DNA from: a virus
DNA length: 51,119 nucleotides
Virus record (IMG/VR): IMGVR_UViG_3300037225_000040
Coordinates: 1 to 51,119 of that record
Reading direction: 5' to 3' (one strand)
The notes beneath the pieces were generated by a model, which ran no database searches, was not told where the DNA came from, and saw nothing but the letters and a program-made list of their open reading frames with translations. The translations under genes and the position numbers were made by a program. How positions within the stretch are numbered: position 1 is the first letter of the stretch; each line of letters starts with the position of its first letter. Positions 46,601 through 51,119 of this stretch are shown piece by piece.

Positions 46601-48977
46601 TGCAATACGAGATATTATAACTGAGAATATGAACGAAAATAATAATGCAATTAATGATATTCGTTCACAATATCAGACTTGGCTATATCAACTTCAAGCT
46701 GCTAGAACTGGTGTTAGAAATGCCAAATATGATTCAGCAATTAATCAAGGTTTTAATATTAGAGTTTATGATGATAAAAAAAGTGGTGAAAGAGGATATA
46801 GTAAATTAGGATACGAAAAAGGAACTATTATTCCTATTGAAGAAAAAGAGTTATATGATAATATAGCATTTGCTAAGAAAAGTGAAATACAAGAAGCTGT
46901 TAAAAATCCTACTTCTAATCCTGAAAGAGTTAAACAAATAGAAGATTATCTTAGGTATCAATGTCAAATGATTGAATCTTTTGAAACACTTAAAAGAACT
47001 TCTAATCAACTTGCAAGTGCTGCTACTATATTTAATACTGATAAAATAGGAGTTGGACCTAGTTTTGAAAATACTATTACATTATTAGATATGATTACCG
47101 AATTTAGTAATGAAGAAAAAGAGTTTAAACCTCCTCTTATTCTTCATATAAATGGTAAAAATCCAGCAGTTGCTATTTATCCTCAATTTTTTAAAGGACA
47201 TGAAAAAGAAAATAGTGTTTATCCTACTCTTCAAAAATATCTATTTGATAGTAATATTTTAGGACTTTCTTTATTTAGAGAACATTTTATTAATTATTCT
47301 CCTGCTTATATAAGACTTAAAGAGAATTTTCACTATAAATTAAATCTTCCTTATAATGAAAGTACTGCTAAACAATTTAGTACTTATTTAAATACTAGAC
47401 TTCTTTATGATCATCCTTATCTTAGTACAATAGGTAAAGAGGAGAGAGAAAGAATTATTGGAATTAATCAAAAAGTTAATACTACATTAAATCTTAATGA
47501 TCAAACTAATCTTCCTATTTTTCAATCTCTAAGTACAGCTAACAAAGTACAACTTCTTAAAGAACATCTTCGTACTACTGATGAAGATATAGATAATAAT
47601 ATTTTAACATATCTTCAAGCTAAAACTAGACAAGAAGACTTAGAACATAATGGTTATCATAAAATTGATTTGATAAATAATGATCGTGGTGATAAACTTG
47701 TAAATAGTTTTAATAATCTTTGGTATAGTGATAATCCATTTCAAAGAGATACTGCTAGAGATATTGTTAAATATGAATATCTTATTAATGGTATTAATTA
47801 TGGATATAATTCAATAGCCAAACTTATACCAAATAATATTTTTGCTTTTGATAGTAATGATGAAGAATTAAATAATGAATCTGGTATTGGTCTTTCTTCA
47901 CATATTTATGCTAAACAACAAGTAGCAAATTCTGATGCTAAATATGATGTGGAAAAACTATTTGGCAATACTGAAAATGACATTCATGAAAACTTTTTAA
48001 GAAGTAATTGGGAAAATAATAAATTTGTTCCTGATGCAGCTACTATAAAAGTAAATAGAGAAGTTAATGGTAAAAATCAGAATATAAGACTCTTTCAAGT
48101 AGATGATAAAACTAATACAATACGAGTAGATGCTAGATATCTAGATACTATTCATAATTCAGAATATCAAAATATTCTTGATAGAGATATTGTTAAAATT
48201 AAACATGAAGTTGGAGATAAACAACATTGGCAATTATATAAAAGATTTATTGGACTTGTTGATGAAACTGCTATTAAAGATAAAGATGGAAATGATTTAT
48301 TTGTTCATAAAGGTAATCTTCTTTATTTTCCTATATCTAAATTAGAAGGTTCTGAGAGTGGTGCATATAGTATGATTGATGCTAATAATCTAGATAGATA
48401 TGGAAAAAAGATAGATACTTATGAAGGTTATATTTCTAAAGTTCTTACTGATGATAATAGTACAGATAATAATAATGATATTCATCCTATAAAGATGGAT
48501 ATGAATTATGATACTAAACATGCTAAATTCCGTGATGAACTTAAGAGTTATAAAAATACTATGGAACTTATTAGAGATGGTAAACGTACTGCCACTACTA
48601 GATATTGGAATAATAATCAAGAAGCTCAAAAATGGGTTGATGCTAAAGAAGGAACTTATATCGAACTTAATAGTAAGTTTTCAGATCATCCTGAATTTAT
48701 AAAAGTTACTAAAGCACTTCATAATATTGATCTTAATGAACTATCTGCACGTAAAGAATGGAGTGAAAAAGAAGGATGGGATATTACTCTTGCACATGAA
48801 CTTGAAAAAAGAAATGATCTTTGGCAACTTGAATTTAAATATATTGGAGATAAAGATGCAGTTGATAAAGATAGACTTAATAGTATTAAAGATGAAGAAC
48901 TTGAAGAATCTCAAAATGCTGAATTTTCAAGTAGTAAAGATAAAGAAATTGATGATCTAATTAAATTTTGTCACTAA
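34605..48977 (+). CDS. Giant virion RNA polymerase polyprotein (zincin + RNAP + ASCH-like)
   Basis: A 4790-residue protein. ATG 34605 is preferred over 34572, which lies in the preceding gene. Residues 1-80 are Ser/Thr/Pro/Asn-rich with a repeated VDVSSF motif. A helical, partly hydrophobic N-terminal region follows (GVIGGVGALIGVPQLLYHAI near 145), then a Lys/Ser-rich linker at about 1050-1090. A zincin-like metallopeptidase carries HEITH at 1919-1923 and a probable third ligand E1985 in DQDELLTYGLTN. The RNAP core has GYRIPTEDKYSM followed by the catalytic DFDID at 3548-3552, the signature of crAss-like single-chain RNA polymerases such as phi14:2 gp66. The last 150 residues look like an ASCH/PUA domain (MELIRDGKRTATTRYW ... 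EGWD). The protein is probably packaged, injected and possibly self-processed; processing is inferred. Confidence 0.88.
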   Translation: MTNPTLPVEKVLPNTPTDSATNTSSPSTTPSNTEVNDPNKKSIPTVDVSSFIKSNDNEKVEKPIDVSSFLSTPTANTESDNAGFYDQSIMKYNKFISNYNPDSKNLDAEAAYGQSAWGKVGNMLMKGVVGDVLNQGVIGGVGALIGVPQLLYHAIKGDDEEFSNFLTDLADKNSKALDEQYPIMLKHPGKSFDVGDFGWWCDTVEKGVFPMIGMLLPAEGEAMASGWISKGLKGLSELEDITSASNAAKFGSNVISKIADLGDTNKYWQGLAHRSLIMRNSMNFQDAMATHNSITEEALNDFKDNNKYQEVLNSKVGQDFVKSGRVVNPANLAEYLGAKASWVNYGYNAANIIFDAVQFAPALRGFKTATREGMFSITPTSVLKAQAKAVGETLSTGRILANNALMGGERVIEGMTGGAALMGYGLAREESNLYGKQLLGDASEKENDSTFMDRLGNYLQDPNSYESAFVGGLGGLVFGQITRNINSVRALIKNEADPNSYDARVKEIESRVPIIGEYTGLIKNILEGIDPGTKKTFVGTDDEIAENKQQYIDKYQSELADNLGLNASRHGNVGSLIAQLDHPNFQKELVEMGFANEKTISEKVSSLKQSILDAETSYQSIYNKVFSSCAEKGNEGILDIILGQGVLTNGTIKRLDKSRLKYEDEANKILQDNPSYETFKTQFPDHDVDGTLQNAANIRAIQYINSYIDNEKDPIVQDFMKRRLEQRKEEFRQANKDLGDKKLPSNYEDYVDLTSLDNYIDKKASALLLTFAGDTQKAKFEKQTNPTTGVKTAKNMIDRSVKIAKDKSFNTFKSNTDAQFTPTKNETFDTIKDKIDKLNALKDQVSKNKQNPYDTKITGKLETEDINKYHNQIDAKTTALEREKTRLTNNDNFNKILTNGLQSLFNESGIDIKVEYTRTLENPVVKKIVDNINNKTRLTSPLGNNGIIQELENHIRNGNNESITLPSGEHIPLRDALKEFIKNDLNNNYKVAKNANLHQEFVNALLSKMGYIPRKVDSKSNTHIDNLNNFEQNIKSEPAVSGESITNSNIKQDASKENSGNKETESSKESTEKSGKKSGKKSSEKVGLIDPNQTELPFNEGSSPFGSGWKEISGSEADATPNQDLIKVDKNTGKIYIKDNSQSTLDFNKAGQDTKVRNALRVVTDLVNHTENGKPIYTDEKVYGGAKKSVFIHFNDLLAQFAKTATRDQLERYYNTLQEAYIVASTVNKSTNGITELKWDSANKVHKLDIKTVLDRYSTADPFATDHFKNSGVIEETGGKGALNTYPFIKEGLNNNRTQEGHISVSPELGKQLDLILNQLGQDSTIRIRLNTDYASKNNLSLNEDNFDNYPIVIEANSGDRTIPIASLNTLFTDHKGVRYKFDGKDWTDLLLSDNHNGDHSISASERLGAISNLYPDLQAWFNSVRNGATNTKEANDILDHIYENDPIDVISDLIGHDKILTNKQGKEALKHILNVMFFGENINKSADLQFNTVRTLTNIQAWKDKLYRDHVNNKKIRNIIGNDPTKQLESTIVHRTSGSVVTTQDLDGNMTYGKVGDRFLTEPKLYKVKYKNDKRVLSSINNDAPEMGTPKGAKFTFYAGLVDPSNHENIIPIALMPNSLMGDIHPVKDGQHIVDTVHGLLMQLGELRRQAETTNIEGTNSDLNDVHNKINEVEHNLQNYVNVTSANKDSDNIPTNGGFLNTNHIFEFTSKVDDKDVTIRFNPFADPKDSKESPYTYYRRDGNDLISKRLSEDEFKNHLGGIKRNVNYDNFGKPFEGYDTYEDYLLKSGSYVTNVGHIIDTDGKKISNFTMSGDNNYGGANYIMNIDTDKFSQNNTGIDTLSKLRVTHNLDQSYDFAMNMAQSMIDDNNLTFGGMNKEMDNPNAFAQYNPRTKAIELSNKWEEKYKEDPAEATRLLVHEITHGKINTMPKEERESLRNDLRDFHKDIIATDEYKQLLSIPEDKRTEQQNTIIKIMDASSKDQDELLTYGLTNLDLAHFLDGIKGSETIETPSFVNRLKNIIRRFFNSTGVKGSKLDDLTSIFDKHFDSHIVGERQIEDLNENEVNLPEVDRDADYYDVSDLPDLQSAIFSSSDTHNFTDEQKDFLDAFRQVTPNNFTRREYTLQSAESKQLVLKDLFPDAKVTISKGVDTYLVRLNTNTNTEESKPATITSSKIREIFTGTTMDDIHKSNLLDVASDFFLRYMEGLGQDINKIKIKDIGNETRNNLGRLILNDALIKHPEDFTDEQKTFLKQGVNELKTNDVLWNDFKTQLHINHAVRIVDRNDLIDSNEILKKGWDDEAAYRINPIDTITNEVRQLINRTRVVDPNNTTIDKNGNVVIKTDTNTPTGYPNLLKYNEIGAKLIELSSNAINKQEVLNELYKYATTVNNPKAKSLLSIWDKLRKDDSLLQTWVANMDKQIMQQYRTLFTSKEGNKTVDIDLSNKNIGAFAVANEWLNTIVTRTQSNYYTPAFTKDYEESFKKIIDASSIKGVMFKIMDDKIASDLSNIYHKLGLDIGADNIKYEFTKDQSNFVANMVAPVLYLKSLGDKAETKAYIDNYNKNENYKFGEYGNLLNLAAHTVYFRDNVSNYSNTNINNNLVYDAQQHHFLSVLMKKLHSNPESAYNTLIEYTKVPSSQHSLFLWGDQQTENGDTVIEGRGFINYTIKNGIKVPISLESGGLHIDNLNNFKYLPLDGMKDIMKGTSKEYSDLNERDWNLLTMINYLGGSKIADNAILPLINPSDRGRSGFLQVPKISIDNNFIKLLSNRNRTPEENTTFYNHPIFKQIKNTIYGEATDMLTAMDVLFKKNDNGQYNNNDLNDVTPQLYYHYKLDDNGNKTYIATKKNVDGNTIIDEDKSGNAFRFHNILLNINGKERNLNNITIGGKVLTQILFETEDLKQALNYKGATISHPEGETVDSFLNTFVDGFIVNQHNNGKDIFEKYQDELSQINNKKRNNSGDFAFNPITTPEDFERHTTEFMLNNYLHNTEQIRMMYGSIADYKTFVDFNKRAGQILATGINNSITPDTEATDPNLQSGTFTGSTISDVFIRSKVYDERLKSLWSKFQPELKNGEPKELTDNKKRLFNKIYDSRAKMEAAIKDPIERQIYDLASPYLSNDAANATTFITLPEFERRVRGFGKYSQYKDIINTLNGNEELSRDQYIRLATMQKNFYYSNEYNEELRKMVPNQIKNAEVILNPQLIKGLQLEELVKTMDEAGVHQVTLASAEKLGTLNIATIHNSKGELLDHNTVVAQLKNASRAYNYANLRMQQEVSDKVIDEDNKLGVQISKKILNNIPNDSDYTVNGEKIKGKTLKNHTFNLMVHNIESSARDLCNNYGVDYDSLDKYVNIDKIITKLSDSQPNDTASNNSKFALKINPETGKPNIPLSFSLMSEAYEAVLTGDVTKNVTNQHFPGLHTYQMSDLFMTPGSGKRASDLLQSKSNTDGVNWSQDIIDRGDYKLRSTHENTKDGTTVHAEVLLPRWSSMFFKDGQKLDINDLPEDVRTMVGYRIPTEDKYSMYVFKVAGFLPESTGATMVLPDDFITQTNADFDIDSVFNMSHNLYTDKNGKIACIPYDQKMDDKSITSRRNKYVKNTSAGREIANEYDPKITDLYNRIQEAWSSDTKNITDDKIKNLAAKEDVKPFLDVRQDLKEEADILSQTIDQIDTNPDIAVKVYKTINKLSGNTDIDVTPDNVRDLYNKELDTLKQKQTYIEDQYNKFNESQKNQANELSASYDIRKNRNELLLKQKNDLINERNVKYDNLLSNKDFSKLPIEQQNTVEARQNRLLDIYSGILDNPNHIAEITQGSTFKDITASKTKLEEILSSKDPNYKTKNIPVTTYDGQIQYRKRVMEGRNLKGISVGADGLISISEVANMGITNSYCPVTKIKITDINQEKYLKKSFNAKIVGKDNTKLEDKDKTSDRFALIYHNKLGNNPEGTFTNVEGNKITAYSAQTTANILDNVKDPIPPNINPNTFGIWKMFASTGSTYNIATAFINQDAIRDIITENMNENNNAINDIRSQYQTWLYQLQAARTGVRNAKYDSAINQGFNIRVYDDKKSGERGYSKLGYEKGTIIPIEEKELYDNIAFAKKSEIQEAVKNPTSNPERVKQIEDYLRYQCQMIESFETLKRTSNQLASAATIFNTDKIGVGPSFENTITLLDMITEFSNEEKEFKPPLILHINGKNPAVAIYPQFFKGHEKENSVYPTLQKYLFDSNILGLSLFREHFINYSPAYIRLKENFHYKLNLPYNESTAKQFSTYLNTRLLYDHPYLSTIGKEERERIIGINQKVNTTLNLNDQTNLPIFQSLSTANKVQLLKEHLRTTDEDIDNNILTYLQAKTRQEDLEHNGYHKIDLINNDRGDKLVNSFNNLWYSDNPFQRDTARDIVKYEYLINGINYGYNSIAKLIPNNIFAFDSNDEELNNESGIGLSSHIYAKQQVANSDAKYDVEKLFGNTENDIHENFLRSNWENNKFVPDAATIKVNREVNGKNQNIRLFQVDDKTNTIRVDARYLDTIHNSEYQNILDRDIVKIKHEVGDKQHWQLYKRFIGLVDETAIKDKDGNDLFVHKGNLLYFPISKLEGSESGAYSMIDANNLDRYGKKIDTYEGYISKVLTDDNSTDNNNDIHPIKMDMNYDTKHAKFRDELKSYKNTMELIRDGKRTATTRYWNNNQEAQKWVDAKEGTYIELNSKFSDHPEFIKVTKALHNIDLNELSARKEWSEKEGWDITLAHELEKRNDLWQLEFKYIGDKDAVDKDRLNSIKDEELEESQNAEFSSSKDKEIDDLIKFCH
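37886..37913 (+). promoter_or_regulatory. Terminator-like hairpin inside the giant RNAP gene
   Basis: AGAACTTCCCT (37886-37896) and AGGGAAGTTCT (37903-37913) form a perfect 11-bp stem with loop TTAATG, followed by CTCCTTTTG. It falls just after the Lys/Ser-rich linker, near residue 1094 of the encoded protein. It has the form of an intrinsic terminator or attenuator, but it lies inside a 14-kb ORF. Confidence 0.55.
40359..40373 (+). other. Zincin HEITH motif in the RNAP polyprotein
   Basis: Codons for H1919-E-I-T-H1923, preceded by the helix ATRLLV and followed by a helix. E1985 in DELLTYGLTN is the probable third zinc ligand. The pattern fits a gluzincin-like protease helix. Confidence 0.7.
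45246..45260 (+). other. RNA polymerase catalytic DFDID motif
   Basis: Codons for D3548-F-D-I-D3552. The three aspartates should bind catalytic Mg2+ in the double-psi beta-barrel. RIPTEDKYSM about 40 residues before matches the R-x-PT segment preceding NADFDGD in cellular RNAP beta-prime. Confidence 0.9.
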
Positions 48978-51119
48978 TGATTAAATGTCCTGTTGAAACA
49001 GATCCTAACTTTCAAAGCATAGTTAGAGAAGTTGGTATTGATAAAGCATATGATATATATAGGAATGAAGATGATATTCCTAGAATTGGTGTTGCTCCTA
49101 ATGGAAAACCTAGTGAACAATATACTAAACTTCCTTCAGAAGTCGCTAATAAATGGTGGTTAGTAAGCAAGACTAGTGAATATAAAACTAAATTTAATCC
49201 AGAAATTGATTCTAATGGAGAATCTATTATTGAATTAACTCCTGAATTTAAAGATTTTGCAAATAGTTTTAATGGAGATGTTCCTCAACCTTCATATATA
49301 AGTTCTAGTTCTGAAGCAGTTAATGAAGCTATGACTGCTACTAATACATTTATTAAAAAAGTAGCTGCTGCTACTGCAAATATGGCTAAACAATATAAAA
49401 GTACAAGTATTGATATGCTTATGAAAGGTTTTGCAGATACTAGAATTAGAGATGATATCGGAATTAATGATCTTGGTAATCTTGCAGAAGCTCTTAAATA
49501 TACATTAGATTATTTTCAAGAAACTATGTATATTGAACCTAATGAATCTCGTAAAGGTGGTATTATGGTTCAGTTGAATAAGTATGGAAAAATGAAAATG
49601 GAAGATATTTTAAAAGATCCTAAAGTTACTTCTGAACTTGATTCTTTTCTTAAACATGCTAGTACATTTGTTGATAATTATAGTAACGTTGAAAAACTTG
49701 AACATCTTGACGGTGGAGAACTTATGACAGAAGGAGAAGAAGTTATTAATAATATGGTTTCTCAACTTCAATCTTTTACTGGGGATGTGGCTAATGCAAG
49801 AAATAAACTTAGTAAACTTCTGGAAAAAAGATTTGAAGAAGATCTTATGAAATATACTACAAATCCTGAACTTTTGGATGGTATGCGTAAGATGTTTGAT
49901 GTTGGTGATGACGAAAATATGGCTCAATATATGCTTAATGCTTTAGCTGATACTAATAATCCATTCATAGGAAATATGATGAAAAAGTATCATAGAATGA
50001 CTGAAGATGCAAGACATGAATATACTGATAAATCTGATACTCTTAGAAAACTTCTTAAAGATACTTTTGGTCGTAATCCTAAAGATCTAACTGATAAAGA
50101 TTTTGAAAAGTATTTAGAACATAGAAATGGAGAACGTACTGGAAGATATGCACAAAAATTTGATTGGGAACGTTTTGATAGAGAAAAAAGTGATTATTTT
50201 GAAAGTATTAAAAATCTAAAAAGAAGTAATCCTGCTGCATATAGAGAAAAAGCTAAAGATTGGTATGAAAATAATGAAGTTTCTCTTATGTCTCAAGATG
50301 AGATAAAAAATACTATTGATAAAAAAAGAGGAGAACTTAGTTCTAGACAATTTATTATTTGGGCTAATAATAATTTTAGGTTTATTGATGGTAAATATCG
50401 TACTCGTCTAGGAAATGGTATATTTAGAGAACCTCATGAAAGATTTCAAAGTGATAATTGGGAAAGTTTAAAAAATGATAAATTATATCAATTTTTTATT
50501 AATGAAACTAAAAATATTACTGATAGTTTTGGTAAAGATTCTATACTTTCAAAAGGATATATTCCTAGTGAACATCTTCCAGAAGAAACTGAAGGCATAA
50601 GAGGTATAGTTGATGCTTTTTTAAAAAGTGGTGAATATAAACAAAAAAATGCTTCTTTCATAGGTACTAATGATCAGATTGTTAGATTGCTTAATACTCC
50701 TATGGATACTTATTATAAAGATCAAGATACTATTAAAATTCGTCCTAAAGGATTTAATGAAGATAGAAAAGAATGGGAACAAAGTGTTCTTGCAGATGTT
50801 AAAAATACTACTGGAAAAGAGTTTACTAATGTTAAAGATATATATAACGAAAATAGACGTATAATTGAAGAAAATAAAAAGACTCATGCTGAATCTATCA
50901 ATTATAATCTAGCAAGTGTATTTGATGATTTTTTAAAAGCTGGAACTACATTTAAATATAAGCAAAGCATGAAGAATCAATTTGATCTTGCTGCTAGACA
51001 ACTTAATGATATGAAATTTCATGATAGAGATAGTAAAGGAAGTTTAATTAAAAACAAAGCTGCTAGTGACTTTCTTAATGATAAAATACTTAAAACTAAA
51101 TCTGGAGAAGGAACTAATC
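48977..51119 (+). CDS. Second giant virion protein (3' partial)
   Basis: An open frame from ATG 48977 (MIKCPVETDPNFQSIVREVG) to the end of the window with no stop, at least 714 residues; the rest lies outside. The ATG shares one base with the RNAP gene stop (TAATG), so translation is coupled. The visible part is highly charged and helical: NEAMTATNTFIKKVAAATAN near residue 120, an acidic stretch EGEEVINNMVSQLQ near 250, and many Lys/Glu helices after 330 (MKKYHRMTEDARHEYTDKSD). I see no enzyme motif. Crassvirales encode one or more further giant proteins after the DFDID subunit, and this is in that position; it probably is packaged with the polymerase. Function is otherwise unknown. Confidence 0.8.
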   Translation, partial: MIKCPVETDPNFQSIVREVGIDKAYDIYRNEDDIPRIGVAPNGKPSEQYTKLPSEVANKWWLVSKTSEYKTKFNPEIDSNGESIIELTPEFKDFANSFNGDVPQPSYISSSSEAVNEAMTATNTFIKKVAAATANMAKQYKSTSIDMLMKGFADTRIRDDIGINDLGNLAEALKYTLDYFQETMYIEPNESRKGGIMVQLNKYGKMKMEDILKDPKVTSELDSFLKHASTFVDNYSNVEKLEHLDGGELMTEGEEVINNMVSQLQSFTGDVANARNKLSKLLEKRFEEDLMKYTTNPELLDGMRKMFDVGDDENMAQYMLNALADTNNPFIGNMMKKYHRMTEDARHEYTDKSDTLRKLLKDTFGRNPKDLTDKDFEKYLEHRNGERTGRYAQKFDWERFDREKSDYFESIKNLKRSNPAAYREKAKDWYENNEVSLMSQDEIKNTIDKKRGELSSRQFIIWANNNFRFIDGKYRTRLGNGIFREPHERFQSDNWESLKNDKLYQFFINETKNITDSFGKDSILSKGYIPSEHLPEETEGIRGIVDAFLKSGEYKQKNASFIGTNDQIVRLLNTPMDTYYKDQDTIKIRPKGFNEDRKEWEQSVLADVKNTTGKEFTNVKDIYNENRRIIEENKKTHAESINYNLASVFDDFLKAGTTFKYKQSMKNQFDLAARQLNDMKFHDRDSKGSLIKNKAASDFLNDKILKTKSGEGTN

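Noticed and set aside
1-51119. Alternative genetic code with TAG or TGA recoded
   Set aside because: Very long ORFs, including one of 4790 codons, contain no in-frame TAG or TGA, and both codons appear as gene ends with short read-through beyond. The standard code fits this region, although the TerL end is noted separately.
1-51119. tRNA genes, CRISPR arrays, integrase or attachment sites
   Set aside because: I looked in the gaps and found no cloverleaf, regularly spaced repeat array or recombinase motif. The gaps are too short for most of these.

Overview
The window is a stretch of a crAss-like bacteriophage genome (order Crassvirales), whose hosts are Bacteroidetes, most often gut Bacteroidales. 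The case rests on four things. The genes follow the Crassvirales virion order: large terminase, portal, scaffold-like protein, major capsid protein, ring/connector proteins, tail and cargo proteins, giant virion RNA polymerase. The giant protein carries the DFDID catalytic signature of crAss-like single-chain RNA polymerases. The DNA is strongly AT-rich with A/T-rich leaders and almost no Shine-Dalgarno sites, as in Bacteroidetes. A BACON-type domain lies in the tail region. All credible genes are on the + strand and tightly packed, with many ATGA and TAATG junctions. No gap exceeds about 105 bases, and I saw no tRNA, rRNA, CRISPR, insertion sequence or integrase. TAA, TAG and TGA are all used as stops, and the long ORFs contain no internal TAG or TGA, so the standard bacterial code fits.

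Layout. Bases 1-1895: the end of a DUF5675 gene (its start lies outside the window) and small accessory genes, including a DUF6527 zinc-ribbon protein and a short chimeric gene relic. 1888-9628: DNA packaging and head assembly (terminase, portal, scaffold-like protein, major capsid protein). 9686-14765: a conserved virion protein, a probable abundant auxiliary capsid protein closed by a terminator, and a run of ring/connector-type proteins. 14758-16778: two beta-rich surface or fibre proteins, one with an E1-FCCH-like domain. 16778-17963: a compact candidate lysis cassette (two-TM holin-like protein, permuted NlpC/P60-type hydrolase, TM plus coiled-coil spanin-like protein). 17944-24317: a connector with a rare strong Shine-Dalgarno site, a 1211-residue tail fibre with an S74 self-cleaving chaperone, a BACON-like protein and another tail protein. 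24356-24734: two tiny ORFs and a hairpin terminator. 24803-34603: tail tubular/muzzle-like protein and two cargo/ejection proteins. 34605-51119: a 4790-residue virion RNA polymerase polyprotein with zincin, RNAP and ASCH-like regions, and the start of the next giant protein, cut by the window end.

How the genes work together. Terminase and portal package DNA into a shell of the capsid and auxiliary proteins. Ring proteins, the tubular protein and the fibres form the short podovirus-like tail. The cargo proteins and giant polymerase are probably packed in the virion and injected to transcribe early genes. The most interesting signals not explained by ordinary annotation are perfect hairpins inside coding regions (MCP start, start of the next gene, about 3.3 kb into the polymerase gene), a gene-specific CAA-to-CAG glutamine codon switch in the two presumed most abundant virion proteins, and the single strong Shine-Dalgarno site after the lysis cassette.
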